45,027 nucleotides of DNA. Source: Mycobacterium sp. 852002-40037_SCH5390672 (GTDB lineage Bacteria > Actinomycetota > Actinomycetes > Mycobacteriales > Mycobacteriaceae). Position 1 is the first letter of the stretch, and the number at the start of each line of letters is the position of its first letter. The translations under genes and the position numbers were made by a program. Below, one piece after another: positions 38,880 through 45,027 of this stretch. The DNA is taken from contig NZ_LZTA01000015.1 in NCBI RefSeq assembly GCF_001665875.1, positions 1 to 45,027 on the forward strand, in the 5' to 3' direction. Below the pieces are notes generated by a model. The model had not been told where the DNA came from, did no database searches, and worked only from the letters and a program-made list of their open reading frames with translations.

Positions 38880-39934
38880 ATGCGCCTCGGGTGCTTTGGC
38901 TTTCGCCGTGGACACGACCGGCGGTACGCGTGCAGGCCGAAGCGCTGCTGCGCCACGGCGCCGACGTGCTGTTGGTCACCTCCGACCAGCATCCGGAGTC
39001 CGATACCGCGCGCGATTACGAGTTGGTGCTTGACCCGCGATTTCGCACGGCCACAACCTGGCCGCCGACCTTCAAGGCCTGGCGCCGCGTGCGCCAGTAC
39101 CGGCCTGACGTCGTGATCGCCGAACTGGTCCGGGATCCCCGGTGGATCGCGCTGGCCGGCCGAGTCCCGCGCATTCAGGTGGTGCACGACGACCGGCCAC
39201 ACGATCCCGACGAACTGACACCGGCCTACGAACGTGCGGTATTCGACCGCTGGGGCGCGGGTGCGGCGGCCACCGTCACCTACAGCGGCTATGTCGCGGC
39301 CGCCGTCGCCGCGCGCCGCGACATCGCCGGCACGCCAGTGCATGTCGTGCCGTTGGCCAGCGACCTCGACCTGGACCGGCTGCCACCGTTCGTGGGGCCC
39401 GAAGGACGCCGTGATTTCGTGATGTTCGGCCGCCTCAACCCGTACAAGAACGTCGACGTCGTGCTGGAGGCCTGGCGGCGACACGTGATCGGCGGCTGCT
39501 GGCGCGGGGATGACATGGTGCTCATCGGCGATGGGCCACTAGACGCGGCCGCCCTGCCCAAACACACGCACTGGCGCAACGGCAGCTTCCGCTACGCCGA
39601 TGTCATCCCCGCGCTGGCCGCCGCGAAAGGTTCGATCGCGCACTATCGGCGAGCTTCACAAAGCGGTGTGCAAGTGCTTTCTATGCAGCTGGGCGTCATG
39701 CCGATTGTGTCCACCGCCGGTGCCCTGCCCGAGTATCAGCCGCCGGGCTGCCCCCCGGTCGGCATCGACGACGTCGCCGGGCTCACCGCCGCGTTCGACG
39801 CCCTGGCGGATCCGGATATCGCGGCGGCGCAAGGAGCCGACGCCGCGCGCCACTACGCGCGGCGATGCTCCGTCGATCTGGTCGCGGACCGCTTGCTGGA
39901 CGTCATCGCACAGGTGATCACCAATCGCCGCTGA
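38876..39934 (+). CDS. Glycosyltransferase, GT4-like
   Basis: A 352-residue GT-B fold glycosyltransferase. The N-terminal half (VLWLSPWTRPAVRVQAEALL; PDVVIAELVRDPRW) is the acceptor-side Rossmann domain. The C-terminal half has FGRLNPYKNVDVVLEAW, MVLIGDGPLD and SQSGVQVLSMQLGVMPIVST. It lacks the canonical E-x7-E spacing of GT4 in obvious form, so the family is tentative. Start GTG 38876 overlaps the previous stop (GTGA), making the run RmlC-like to this gene one tightly coupled unit. It ends 9 bases from the convergent Alg13-like gene. Donor and acceptor are unknown. Confidence 0.82.
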   Translation: MNAPRVLWLSPWTRPAVRVQAEALLRHGADVLLVTSDQHPESDTARDYELVLDPRFRTATTWPPTFKAWRRVRQYRPDVVIAELVRDPRWIALAGRVPRIQVVHDDRPHDPDELTPAYERAVFDRWGAGAAATVTYSGYVAAAVAARRDIAGTPVHVVPLASDLDLDRLPPFVGPEGRRDFVMFGRLNPYKNVDVVLEAWRRHVIGGCWRGDDMVLIGDGPLDAAALPKHTHWRNGSFRYADVIPALAAAKGSIAHYRRASQSGVQVLSMQLGVMPIVSTAGALPEYQPPGCPPVGIDDVAGLTAAFDALADPDIAAAQGADAARHYARRCSVDLVADRLLDVIAQVITNRR

Positions 39935-39943
39935 CGAGTGGGT

Positions 39944-40429
39944 TCAGGCGAGTCCACGCCAGAAGGTTTCCAGCCACCCGGTCAGCTCGCGGGCCCGGCC
40001 CAGCGCATCGGGCGGGGCCGCTTGAGACCGCGTCGCCGCGATCGCTGCCGGCAGCTCGTCCATTTCTCGGACCACGGTGGCCAAACCGCCCGCCTCCAGT
40101 TTCTCGGCGAACGGCAGCTGGTGCTCGTCGACGTGCTCGCCGAGCCGCGAGCGACGGGGGACCATCACCGGATGCTTGCCCTGCTCGATGCACAGCAAGG
40201 TCGATCCAGCGCCGGCGTGGGTGACGGCCACGGACGCGGAACGTATCCGTTCACGGACGTCCCCGAAGGACAGGAAGCGCTCGAACCGGGCGTGCCGCGG
40301 CTCATAGCCGCAGGTTCCGAGCTGCACGAAAAAGTCCTCCCCGGTCGTGCCCGCCCGGGCCAGCTCGTCGACCGCGCGCGCCAGCCGGTCGAACGGATGC
40401 ACTTCCATCCCCATGATCACGAAGATCAC
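39944..40429 (-). CDS. Alg13-like catalytic half of a split glycosyltransferase
   Basis: A 161-residue protein like the C-terminal donor-binding half of MurG/Alg13, also known as PssE, EpsF or CpsG in bacterial polysaccharide loci. The N-terminus is VIFVIMGMEVHPFDRLARAV, and the donor-binding loop is VTHAGAGSTLLCIEQGKHPV with MVPRRSRLGEHVDEHQ after it. The start GTG 40429 has GGGAGG upstream and overlaps the stop of the Alg14-like gene (GTGA). The pair together would form a membrane-associated glycosyltransferase. The sugar is unknown; many such pairs add Gal or GlcNAc. Confidence 0.88.
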   Translation of the reverse strand: MIFVIMGMEVHPFDRLARAVDELARAGTTGEDFFVQLGTCGYEPRHARFERFLSFGDVRERIRSASVAVTHAGAGSTLLCIEQGKHPVMVPRRSRLGEHVDEHQLPFAEKLEAGGLATVVREMDELPAAIAATRSQAAPPDALGRARELTGWLETFWRGLA

Positions 40430-40881
40430 ACGATCCTCCCGTGATATTCCGTGCCGGGAATCCGGTCGACCAACTCGGGCCATTGCACCAGAAACCGCGA
40501 GGCGAAAGGCTTCACCATCCGGGCGGTGAGGGAGAGCTCGGTGATGCGGGTGATCGACTCCACGAAGACCGTGGGGATCCGCAGCAGCCAAGCCAGCCAG
40601 AGGAAGGGCGCGGCCACCCCCGAACCGGTGGTCAGGATCATCGCGGGCCGGTGGCGGATCAGGAGCCGCAGCGCCAGCACCAAATTGCGCAGCAGGTTGG
40701 GGACATTACGGACGGTGGGGTGCGCCGCCCAGTGAATCTCCTTCTCGTCGCGCAGCAGGTACCGGGCGTCGGCGGTACCGAAACTCACCCAAAACCGATC
40801 CTTGTCCTGCCAGAACTCCCGCAGGCAAAACATTTCGTAGATATGCCCGCCGGATGACGCGATGAGGAGCAGGCGGCCCAT
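40426..40881 (-). CDS. Alg14-like membrane-anchoring half of a split glycosyltransferase
   Basis: A 151-residue protein like Alg14/PssD/CpsF, the partner that recruits the catalytic Alg13-like half to the membrane. The start MGRLLLIASSGGHIYEMFCL has the SSGGH motif (about 9–13). A hydrophobic region around LVLALRLLIRHRP and VAAPFLWLAWLLRIPTVFVE is the likely membrane contact. ATG 40881 is preceded by GGGGGAGG. The frame continues upstream with no ribosome-binding site and is not used. It is transcribed away from the Gfo/Idh/MocA gene, across a 473-base gap. Confidence 0.88.
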   Translation of the reverse strand: MGRLLLIASSGGHIYEMFCLREFWQDKDRFWVSFGTADARYLLRDEKEIHWAAHPTVRNVPNLLRNLVLALRLLIRHRPAMILTTGSGVAAPFLWLAWLLRIPTVFVESITRITELSLTARMVKPFASRFLVQWPELVDRIPGTEYHGRIV

Positions 40882-41354
40882 GTCCTCCCCCGTCTCAGAC
40901 GCTCGCGACCAAACTCGGCCGCACGACAAGAGCTTTCGCTCCCGCCCCTCGTTGCATCAGGCGAGGCGGCAGCTCAATGGTAATGAACCCGGCGTCGCCT
41001 CAATCGCGTTCTCGCATATACCAACGAAACTCGGCGGGCACCGGGCTGGCGTCTCGCCCGGGGCGGCGGCAACGAGATCGACGAGATCGCCGAAATCATC
41101 AACGCTGCGATGCTAACGTCATCATCGTTGCGTTGAGCGTCCCTAAAGCGGGCGATCACTGCGTACGAGGACAGGGATGCCCGGTATGTCTTGATAGGCG
41201 TCGGCGCAGCAATCGACTGCGAGGCGGCCGTGGCGGATCCATGCACACGGGCGCCAATATCTGAGCAAAGCGGAACTCCTCCTGCCCATCTGGCTCGACA
41301 CCTTCGCTGCACACGTCGCCGCGGGACTCGAACGAAGAGTGAAAGGCGCACAAA
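40882..41354. promoter_or_regulatory. Divergent 473-base gap between glycan gene groups
   Basis: I see no supported gene; frames here lack family motifs and good starts. On the minus strand a TATATG-like hexamer near 41015–41022 could serve as a -10 for the Alg14-like gene. A two-part hairpin at 41100–41135 is listed separately. AAAGG just before ATG 41355 is a weak ribosome-binding site. The gap is long for this genome and probably holds two promoters. Confidence 0.3.
41100..41135. repeat. Imperfect hairpin in the divergent gap
   Basis: CAACGC (41100–41105) pairs with GCGTTG (41130–41135) and CGATG (41108–41112) with CATCG (41123–41127), broken by one 2×2 internal loop, around a 10-base loop. 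It may be an operator dyad or a leader hairpin for the Gfo/Idh/MocA gene. Confidence 0.4.
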
Positions 41355-42479
41355 ATGATTCGCACGGCCCTAGTCGGCCTCGGAAAAATGGGGCTGTCAC
41401 ATCTTGCGATCCTGCGTACCCACCCGGATCTCGAGGTGGTGGGTATCTGTGATTCGGCCGGCTATGTGCGCGATGTTCTCTCCAAATACACCGGCCTGGA
41501 CTGCTACGACGACTTCGATCGGATGCTGGCGGCGACCAAAATCGAAGCGGTTGTCGTCGCCGTCCCGTCGAGGCTGCACGCGCCGATAGTCGAGAAGGCG
41601 CTGAAGGCCGGGGCGCACGTCTTCTGCGAGAAGCCGTTCGTCCTGGATGTGGCGGACGGCGAACGCCTGGTGGCCCTGGCCGAGTCGAGTCGGCTCGTTA
41701 CTCAGGTCGGCTATCACTGCCGCTTCGTTGGTTCTTTCCAAGAGGCGGCGCGGATCGCCGCGTCGGGCGCACTGGGGCGCCTGCACCATGTGCGGGCGGA
41801 AGCATATGGCCCGGTCGTCCTGCGCGAGAAAGGGAGCACGTGGCGCGGAGTGAAGGCCGAGGGCGGGGGCGCCCTCTACGACTACGCTTGTCACGCCATC
41901 GATCTGATGAACTTCGTGGCCGGCGTACCGCATTCGGTCGACGGGGTAGTCCGCCATGGTGTCTTCTCGCGCGATGTCGACGACGAGGTCTACTGCACGA
42001 TGCGTTATCCCGACGGCGCAACCGGCCAGCTGTGCGTGAACTGGAGCGACGAGAGCTTCCGCAAGATGTCGACGAAGGTGTCGGTATGGGGAACGAACGG
42101 CCGCATCACCGTCGATCGACAGGAGTGCCAAATCTACCTGCGTGAAGCACACCCCCAGCTCCCCGAGTTGGCACAGGGATGGACAATCCGATACACGACC
42201 GACCTCACCGAGGAGGTTTGGTATTACCTTCGAGGCGAGGAATATTCGGCGCAGATCGATTATTTCGCCAGCAGCGTGAAACAGCACCGGGTGGATGGCG
42301 AAAACACGTTTCGCTCGGCACTCGACGTCGATCGCGTGGTCGACATGATCACCGGCGGCACCGGCGGCATGCGCTCCGTGCCGCCGCCGCAGGGGTCGGT
42401 GAACGGATCCCCGCGCGGCGCATTGCGGCGTGAGATCGTCGCGCGCATCAAGAAACTCGCAACCTCCAAGGCATCGTGA
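41355..42479 (+). CDS. Gfo/Idh/MocA family oxidoreductase
   Basis: A 374-residue NAD(P)-dependent sugar or cyclitol dehydrogenase. The Rossmann motif is VGLGKMG (7–13), the cofactor/substrate motif is FCEKPF (90–95), and the second-domain motif GGALYDYACHAIDLMNF (about 171–187) carries the Asp/His pair D176/H180. Such enzymes oxidise inositols, glucose derivatives or nucleotide sugars. The ATG is 41355. The stop overlaps the next start (GTGA), so the two genes are coupled. The neighbours suggest a role in making or modifying an unusual sugar of the island's glycan. Confidence 0.9.
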   Translation: MIRTALVGLGKMGLSHLAILRTHPDLEVVGICDSAGYVRDVLSKYTGLDCYDDFDRMLAATKIEAVVVAVPSRLHAPIVEKALKAGAHVFCEKPFVLDVADGERLVALAESSRLVTQVGYHCRFVGSFQEAARIAASGALGRLHHVRAEAYGPVVLREKGSTWRGVKAEGGGALYDYACHAIDLMNFVAGVPHSVDGVVRHGVFSRDVDDEVYCTMRYPDGATGQLCVNWSDESFRKMSTKVSVWGTNGRITVDRQECQIYLREAHPQLPELAQGWTIRYTTDLTEEVWYYLRGEEYSAQIDYFASSVKQHRVDGENTFRSALDVDRVVDMITGGTGGMRSVPPPQGSVNGSPRGALRREIVARIKKLATSKAS

Positions 42480-43351
42480 CCATGGACCGCGTGCTGTTCG
42501 GGGACAACCAGTTTTTCGGCGTCAATCACATGTCCGAGGAAAAGGCACGGGCACAGGCGATACGCTTCCAGCATCTCCCGGCCGTGCTGGCGACGCTGGA
42601 CGACGCCTATCGGGAAGGCATCCGCACGTTCGTCTGCACGACCCATGATCGTGTTGGCGAGGTCTGTGATCACTTCCGCGCCAACAGAACTGAATACCCC
42701 GACTACGTCTTCTACCCGTGCATGCCGTACGCGCATAAGTATGCGAATGCCGTGACCGAGTTCGGAATTGTCGAGGCGCTCCGGAAGTTCCTGCCGGACG
42801 ACGGGGCGGTCAGGTCGATGTTCAAGGGCGGCGTCGCGATCGCAAGCAAGGACGTCGAGCCCTTGATGCAGCTCTTGGTCGATGCCGAGATGAAGATGTT
42901 CGCCGGAATGTCTACCCCCGTCATTTTCATCCAGAACGTCGTCACCGATCTGCTTCTCGGGCTCGGGATGAACGAGGCCTTCAGGTTGTTCTCCGACCAC
43001 GTCAGGCTCAAGTACAACGCCGAGCCGGGCTTCATCACGATGAACCTGCCGAGGCTCCTCGATGCTCTGGATCGGCAAGGGATCGAGAACCCGATCGTGT
43101 GCGCCAATTTCAACAAGATCGGCTTCCGGATGTGCGGGGGCGTAGAGCTTTACGAGAGAACCGTCCGCGAACGCCAGTGCCGGCTGATTGCGATGTCCGT
43201 CCTCGCATCAGGCGCGATTCCGCCACGCGAGGCGATCGAGTATGTCTGCAGCCAGCCCCAAATCCAGTCGATCGTTTTCGGCGCGTCCAGCCGCACCAAC
43301 ATCCAGCAGACGAAGTCCCTCATCGACGACATGTGGCAGACGGCGACATGA
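42476..43351 (+). CDS. Unrecognised TIM-barrel-like protein
   Basis: A 291-residue protein I cannot place in a named family. The alternating hydrophobic strands and the phrases VLFGDNQFFGVNHMSEEKAR, GIRTFVCTTHDRVGEVCDHF, ENPIVCANFNKIGFRMCGG and QIQSIVFGASSRTNIQQTKS suggest a TIM barrel. The last one resembles the C-terminal phosphate-binding end of aldo/keto-reductase-like proteins (VFGASS-N). The aldo/keto reductase catalytic Tyr/Lys/His set is not clear. There is no signal peptide or membrane helix. Start GTG 42476 overlaps the Gfo/Idh/MocA stop. It may act with that dehydrogenase on the same metabolite. Confidence 0.6.
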   Translation: MTMDRVLFGDNQFFGVNHMSEEKARAQAIRFQHLPAVLATLDDAYREGIRTFVCTTHDRVGEVCDHFRANRTEYPDYVFYPCMPYAHKYANAVTEFGIVEALRKFLPDDGAVRSMFKGGVAIASKDVEPLMQLLVDAEMKMFAGMSTPVIFIQNVVTDLLLGLGMNEAFRLFSDHVRLKYNAEPGFITMNLPRLLDALDRQGIENPIVCANFNKIGFRMCGGVELYERTVRERQCRLIAMSVLASGAIPPREAIEYVCSQPQIQSIVFGASSRTNIQQTKSLIDDMWQTAT

Positions 43352-43389
43352 TTCCTTTACCGGGGTACGCGCGCCACACATACTCAGTG

Positions 43390-44949
43390 TCAGTTAGTGC
43401 GCGCCCCGAATTCGGGCGGACTGCAAGCTTTTCGGGCGTCGGCAAGGCGCTGAGCTAGCCGTACGCCCAACGCGATCCCGAGGAGTGTCGGGTTGGCTTG
43501 ACTCGACGTCGGCAGCACCGACGTGCTCGCAACGTGCAGCCCGCGCACGCCGTGCACCTGCAGGTGCGGGTTTACGACGCCGTCTCGCGGCGAGTTCGAC
43601 ATCCTGGTGGTTCCCGCCTGGTGGAAGCCCGTCCGCTTCTCCATGAACGCGCGCACCGCGCCCTCGACATCGTCGGTCAGCCACTCCACGTAGCCCACGC
43701 CGTGGTGACGAAGGTGCTCGTCGATCGCGACGATGGCCTGGCGCACGCTGCGGTAATCGGCGTCCGAGAAGTGCATGTGGGTGCGTATCCGCCTCATGCC
43801 CAAGGTATCCCGTTCATCGGTCAGCTCGACGCGACTCTCCCAGTGTGGCAGATGCTCGCCGTGGTACTGGAGCAGGTAGCGATTGTCGGCGCTCTTCACG
43901 AAGAATCCCGGCGCCTTTCTGCCCCTGCGCAGGAACCGGGCGTAGCAGAACGCGATCGCGAACCGGATCGAGGGGATCAGGTCTCGCACGATATTGCGCA
44001 GGTGCGCGACGATTCGGGACGACGCGTCGGTCTTGGTGTGTGCCTCACGAATGGCCCCGGCGAGCAGGAACCGGCCCACCGGGGAGATGAGGGTCAGATA
44101 AACCCCCGAGAGAATCCCGCTTCCGTGTCCTGGGTCGCTGATCGGCGGGTTCACCAACCAGACTGCGGCGTTCGGCATTGCGGATTCGCGCAGCAGGTGC
44201 GGATCGAAGGTGAAGCGCCGGCGAACGTACACGCCCTCGGCGTCCCGTTCGTACGCGTAGAGGATCCGGTCGGTGGTGAATTGCACGCGCGCCACCCGGC
44301 TCTCGACGTGAGCCATGTACCACCGACCCAGGTGCCCGCCCGCATTCCCCAGCCCCCCGGGGTGATGGCGGTCCGACGCCAGCAGTAGACGGGTGGCCTC
44401 CAAACCACCGGTCGCGATGATGTAGTCCGTCGCGAGGACTCTCCCCTGCCGACCGTCAATCGTCTTGACCACGAGGTGATCGACGCGGTCACCGGCCGGC
44501 GCCGTCACGATTTCGGTGCAGGTGAGGCCGGTCCACAGCGTGACGCCGGAAGTGTCGCGCAATGCCGTGCGGTATTCACGCCCGAAACGCGTTGGCAAGG
44601 CCCAACGTTCGAGGTCCGTGGTGCGCACCCGGCCGTCGGGAAGTCCCACGATCATGTCGCGGTGCGCGATTTCAGGAATATCGCGCGCGTTGAATGCCGC
44701 CTGGCCGCACACCGCATAATCACAGGCCCGTTGGAGATACGGCTCGACATCGTCATGCTCGATTGGCCACGGCGCATGCGCGGTGATGGGTCGAAGCTCG
44801 AAATCGATGGGGTCGAACTTGACGCAGCGCCCACCCCAGAGGGCCGAGGTTCCTCCGACTTGCCGGCGGACGGTGAGCTCACTACGCGAATGGAAGTAAT
44901 CGTCCTGGCGAGAATCGAACGCCGATAGCTCTTGTGCCGCCCGGTCCGT
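43390..44949 (-). CDS. GMC-family oxidoreductase missing its FAD-binding N-terminus
   Basis: The glucose–methanol–choline oxidoreductase frame is homologous from about base 44949 down to the stop at 43390. RAAQELSAFDSRQDDY is followed by the family signature VGGTSALWGGRCVKFDPIDF. Then come MAHVESRVARVQF, the C-terminal His motif FHQAGTTRMS and SSQANPTLLGIALGVRLAQR with the conserved Asn. Upstream of RAAQELS the frame stays open to the window edge, but there the residues are non-family and no ATG, GTG or TTG occurs in frame above 44712. The nucleotide-binding GxGxxG is absent in this direction. A GTG at 44712 would give only a headless protein. It is convergent with the TIM-barrel gene. Confidence 0.75.
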   Translation of the reverse strand, partial: TDRAAQELSAFDSRQDDYFHSRSELTVRRQVGGTSALWGGRCVKFDPIDFELRPITAHAPWPIEHDDVEPYLQRACDYAVCGQAAFNARDIPEIAHRDMIVGLPDGRVRTTDLERWALPTRFGREYRTALRDTSGVTLWTGLTCTEIVTAPAGDRVDHLVVKTIDGRQGRVLATDYIIATGGLEATRLLLASDRHHPGGLGNAGGHLGRWYMAHVESRVARVQFTTDRILYAYERDAEGVYVRRRFTFDPHLLRESAMPNAAVWLVNPPISDPGHGSGILSGVYLTLISPVGRFLLAGAIREAHTKTDASSRIVAHLRNIVRDLIPSIRFAIAFCYARFLRRGRKAPGFFVKSADNRYLLQYHGEHLPHWESRVELTDERDTLGMRRIRTHMHFSDADYRSVRQAIVAIDEHLRHHGVGYVEWLTDDVEGAVRAFMEKRTGFHQAGTTRMSNSPRDGVVNPHLQVHGVRGLHVASTSVLPTSSQANPTLLGIALGVRLAQRLADARKACSPPEFGARTN

Positions 44950-45027
44950 GCGATCGAGACCGACGTAGCGATCGTCGGGGCCGGTCCGATCGGCATCACG
45001 ACAGCGCTCGAGCTTGCGGCAGCGGGC
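44932..45027 (+). pseudogene. N-terminal FAD-binding fragment on the opposite strand
   Basis: On the plus strand the frame after a TAG (44926–44928) reads …RAIETDVAIVGAGPIGITTA then LELAAAG, up to the window edge. This is a textbook FAD/NAD Rossmann start (GxGxxG) of the kind that begins GMC oxidoreductases. It lies exactly where the minus-strand GMC gene stops resembling its family. It could be the inverted N-terminus of that gene, or the start of a separate gene running off the window. The only near start codon in frame is TTG 44932, without a clear ribosome-binding site. Confidence 0.6.

Noticed and set aside
40974..41351. 125-residue minus-strand frame in the divergent gap
   Set aside because: Arg/Ser-rich, no ribosome-binding site, no family motifs.
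43394..43684. Second minus-strand frame inside the GMC 3' end
   Set aside because: Overlaps the clear GMC C-terminal motifs in another frame and has no support.

Overview
The window reads as a slow-growing Mycobacterium chromosome. GC is high and GTG/TTG starts are common. The gene order from ppx2 to metS matches the Mycobacterium tuberculosis Rv1026–Rv1007 block as I remember it, in the opposite orientation. A PPE-SVP protein and a MIRU-type 53-bp tandem repeat also point to slow growers. No species is assigned; all homology calls come from reading the sequence and recalled family knowledge.

1–9.8 kb (minus strand): a small winged-helix-like protein, then the housekeeping block mfd, mazG, lpqU, eno, ftsB, a DUF501 gene and ppx2. 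mfd and mazG are joined by two MIRU mini-ORFs with ATGA-type overlaps. 9.9–12.2 kb: a second diaminopimelate-decarboxylase-like gene that I do not recall at this place in M. tuberculosis, a TetR regulator and tRNA-Gln(UUG). 12.3–18.6 kb (plus strand): glmU, prs, an arsC-family gene, lpqT, a LuxR remnant, an SDR oxidoreductase, a 22-bp perfect inverted repeat, rplY and pth. 18.6–24.6 kb (minus strand): a pks16-type acyl-AMP ligase, then ispE, ksgA and rpfB behind a leader that may hold an RNA switch, then tatD. metS is divergent from tatD at 24.65 kb.

Beyond metS, 26.3–45.0 kb is an accessory island centred on surface carbohydrate. It holds a PAS protein behind a palindromic operator-like site, a NodB-type deacetylase coupled to a BcsB-like membrane protein with no BcsA, and two tandem TetR regulators whose N-termini resemble gamma-butyrolactone receptors. 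A PPE gene preceded by a PE-like mini-ORF is divergent from these regulators. It is followed by a tightly overlapping set: an RmlC-like protein with the catalytic His replaced by Tyr, a polyprenyl-phosphate sugar-1-phosphate transferase, a Wzx-like flippase, a GT2–GT4 fusion and a GT4 glycosyltransferase. Convergent to these is an Alg13/Alg14-like split glycosyltransferase pair. A Gfo/Idh/MocA dehydrogenase, an unrecognised TIM-barrel-like protein and a GMC oxidoreductase complete the window.

Together these could build a lipid-linked glycan on the inner leaflet, flip it, and modify it outside. A Wzy polymerase, a chain-length regulator and a ligase are not visible. The GMC gene at the right edge has no FAD-binding N-terminus in its own direction. 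A matching FAD motif starts on the opposite strand exactly where GMC homology ends, which suggests an inversion breakpoint, an invertible segment or an assembly inversion.
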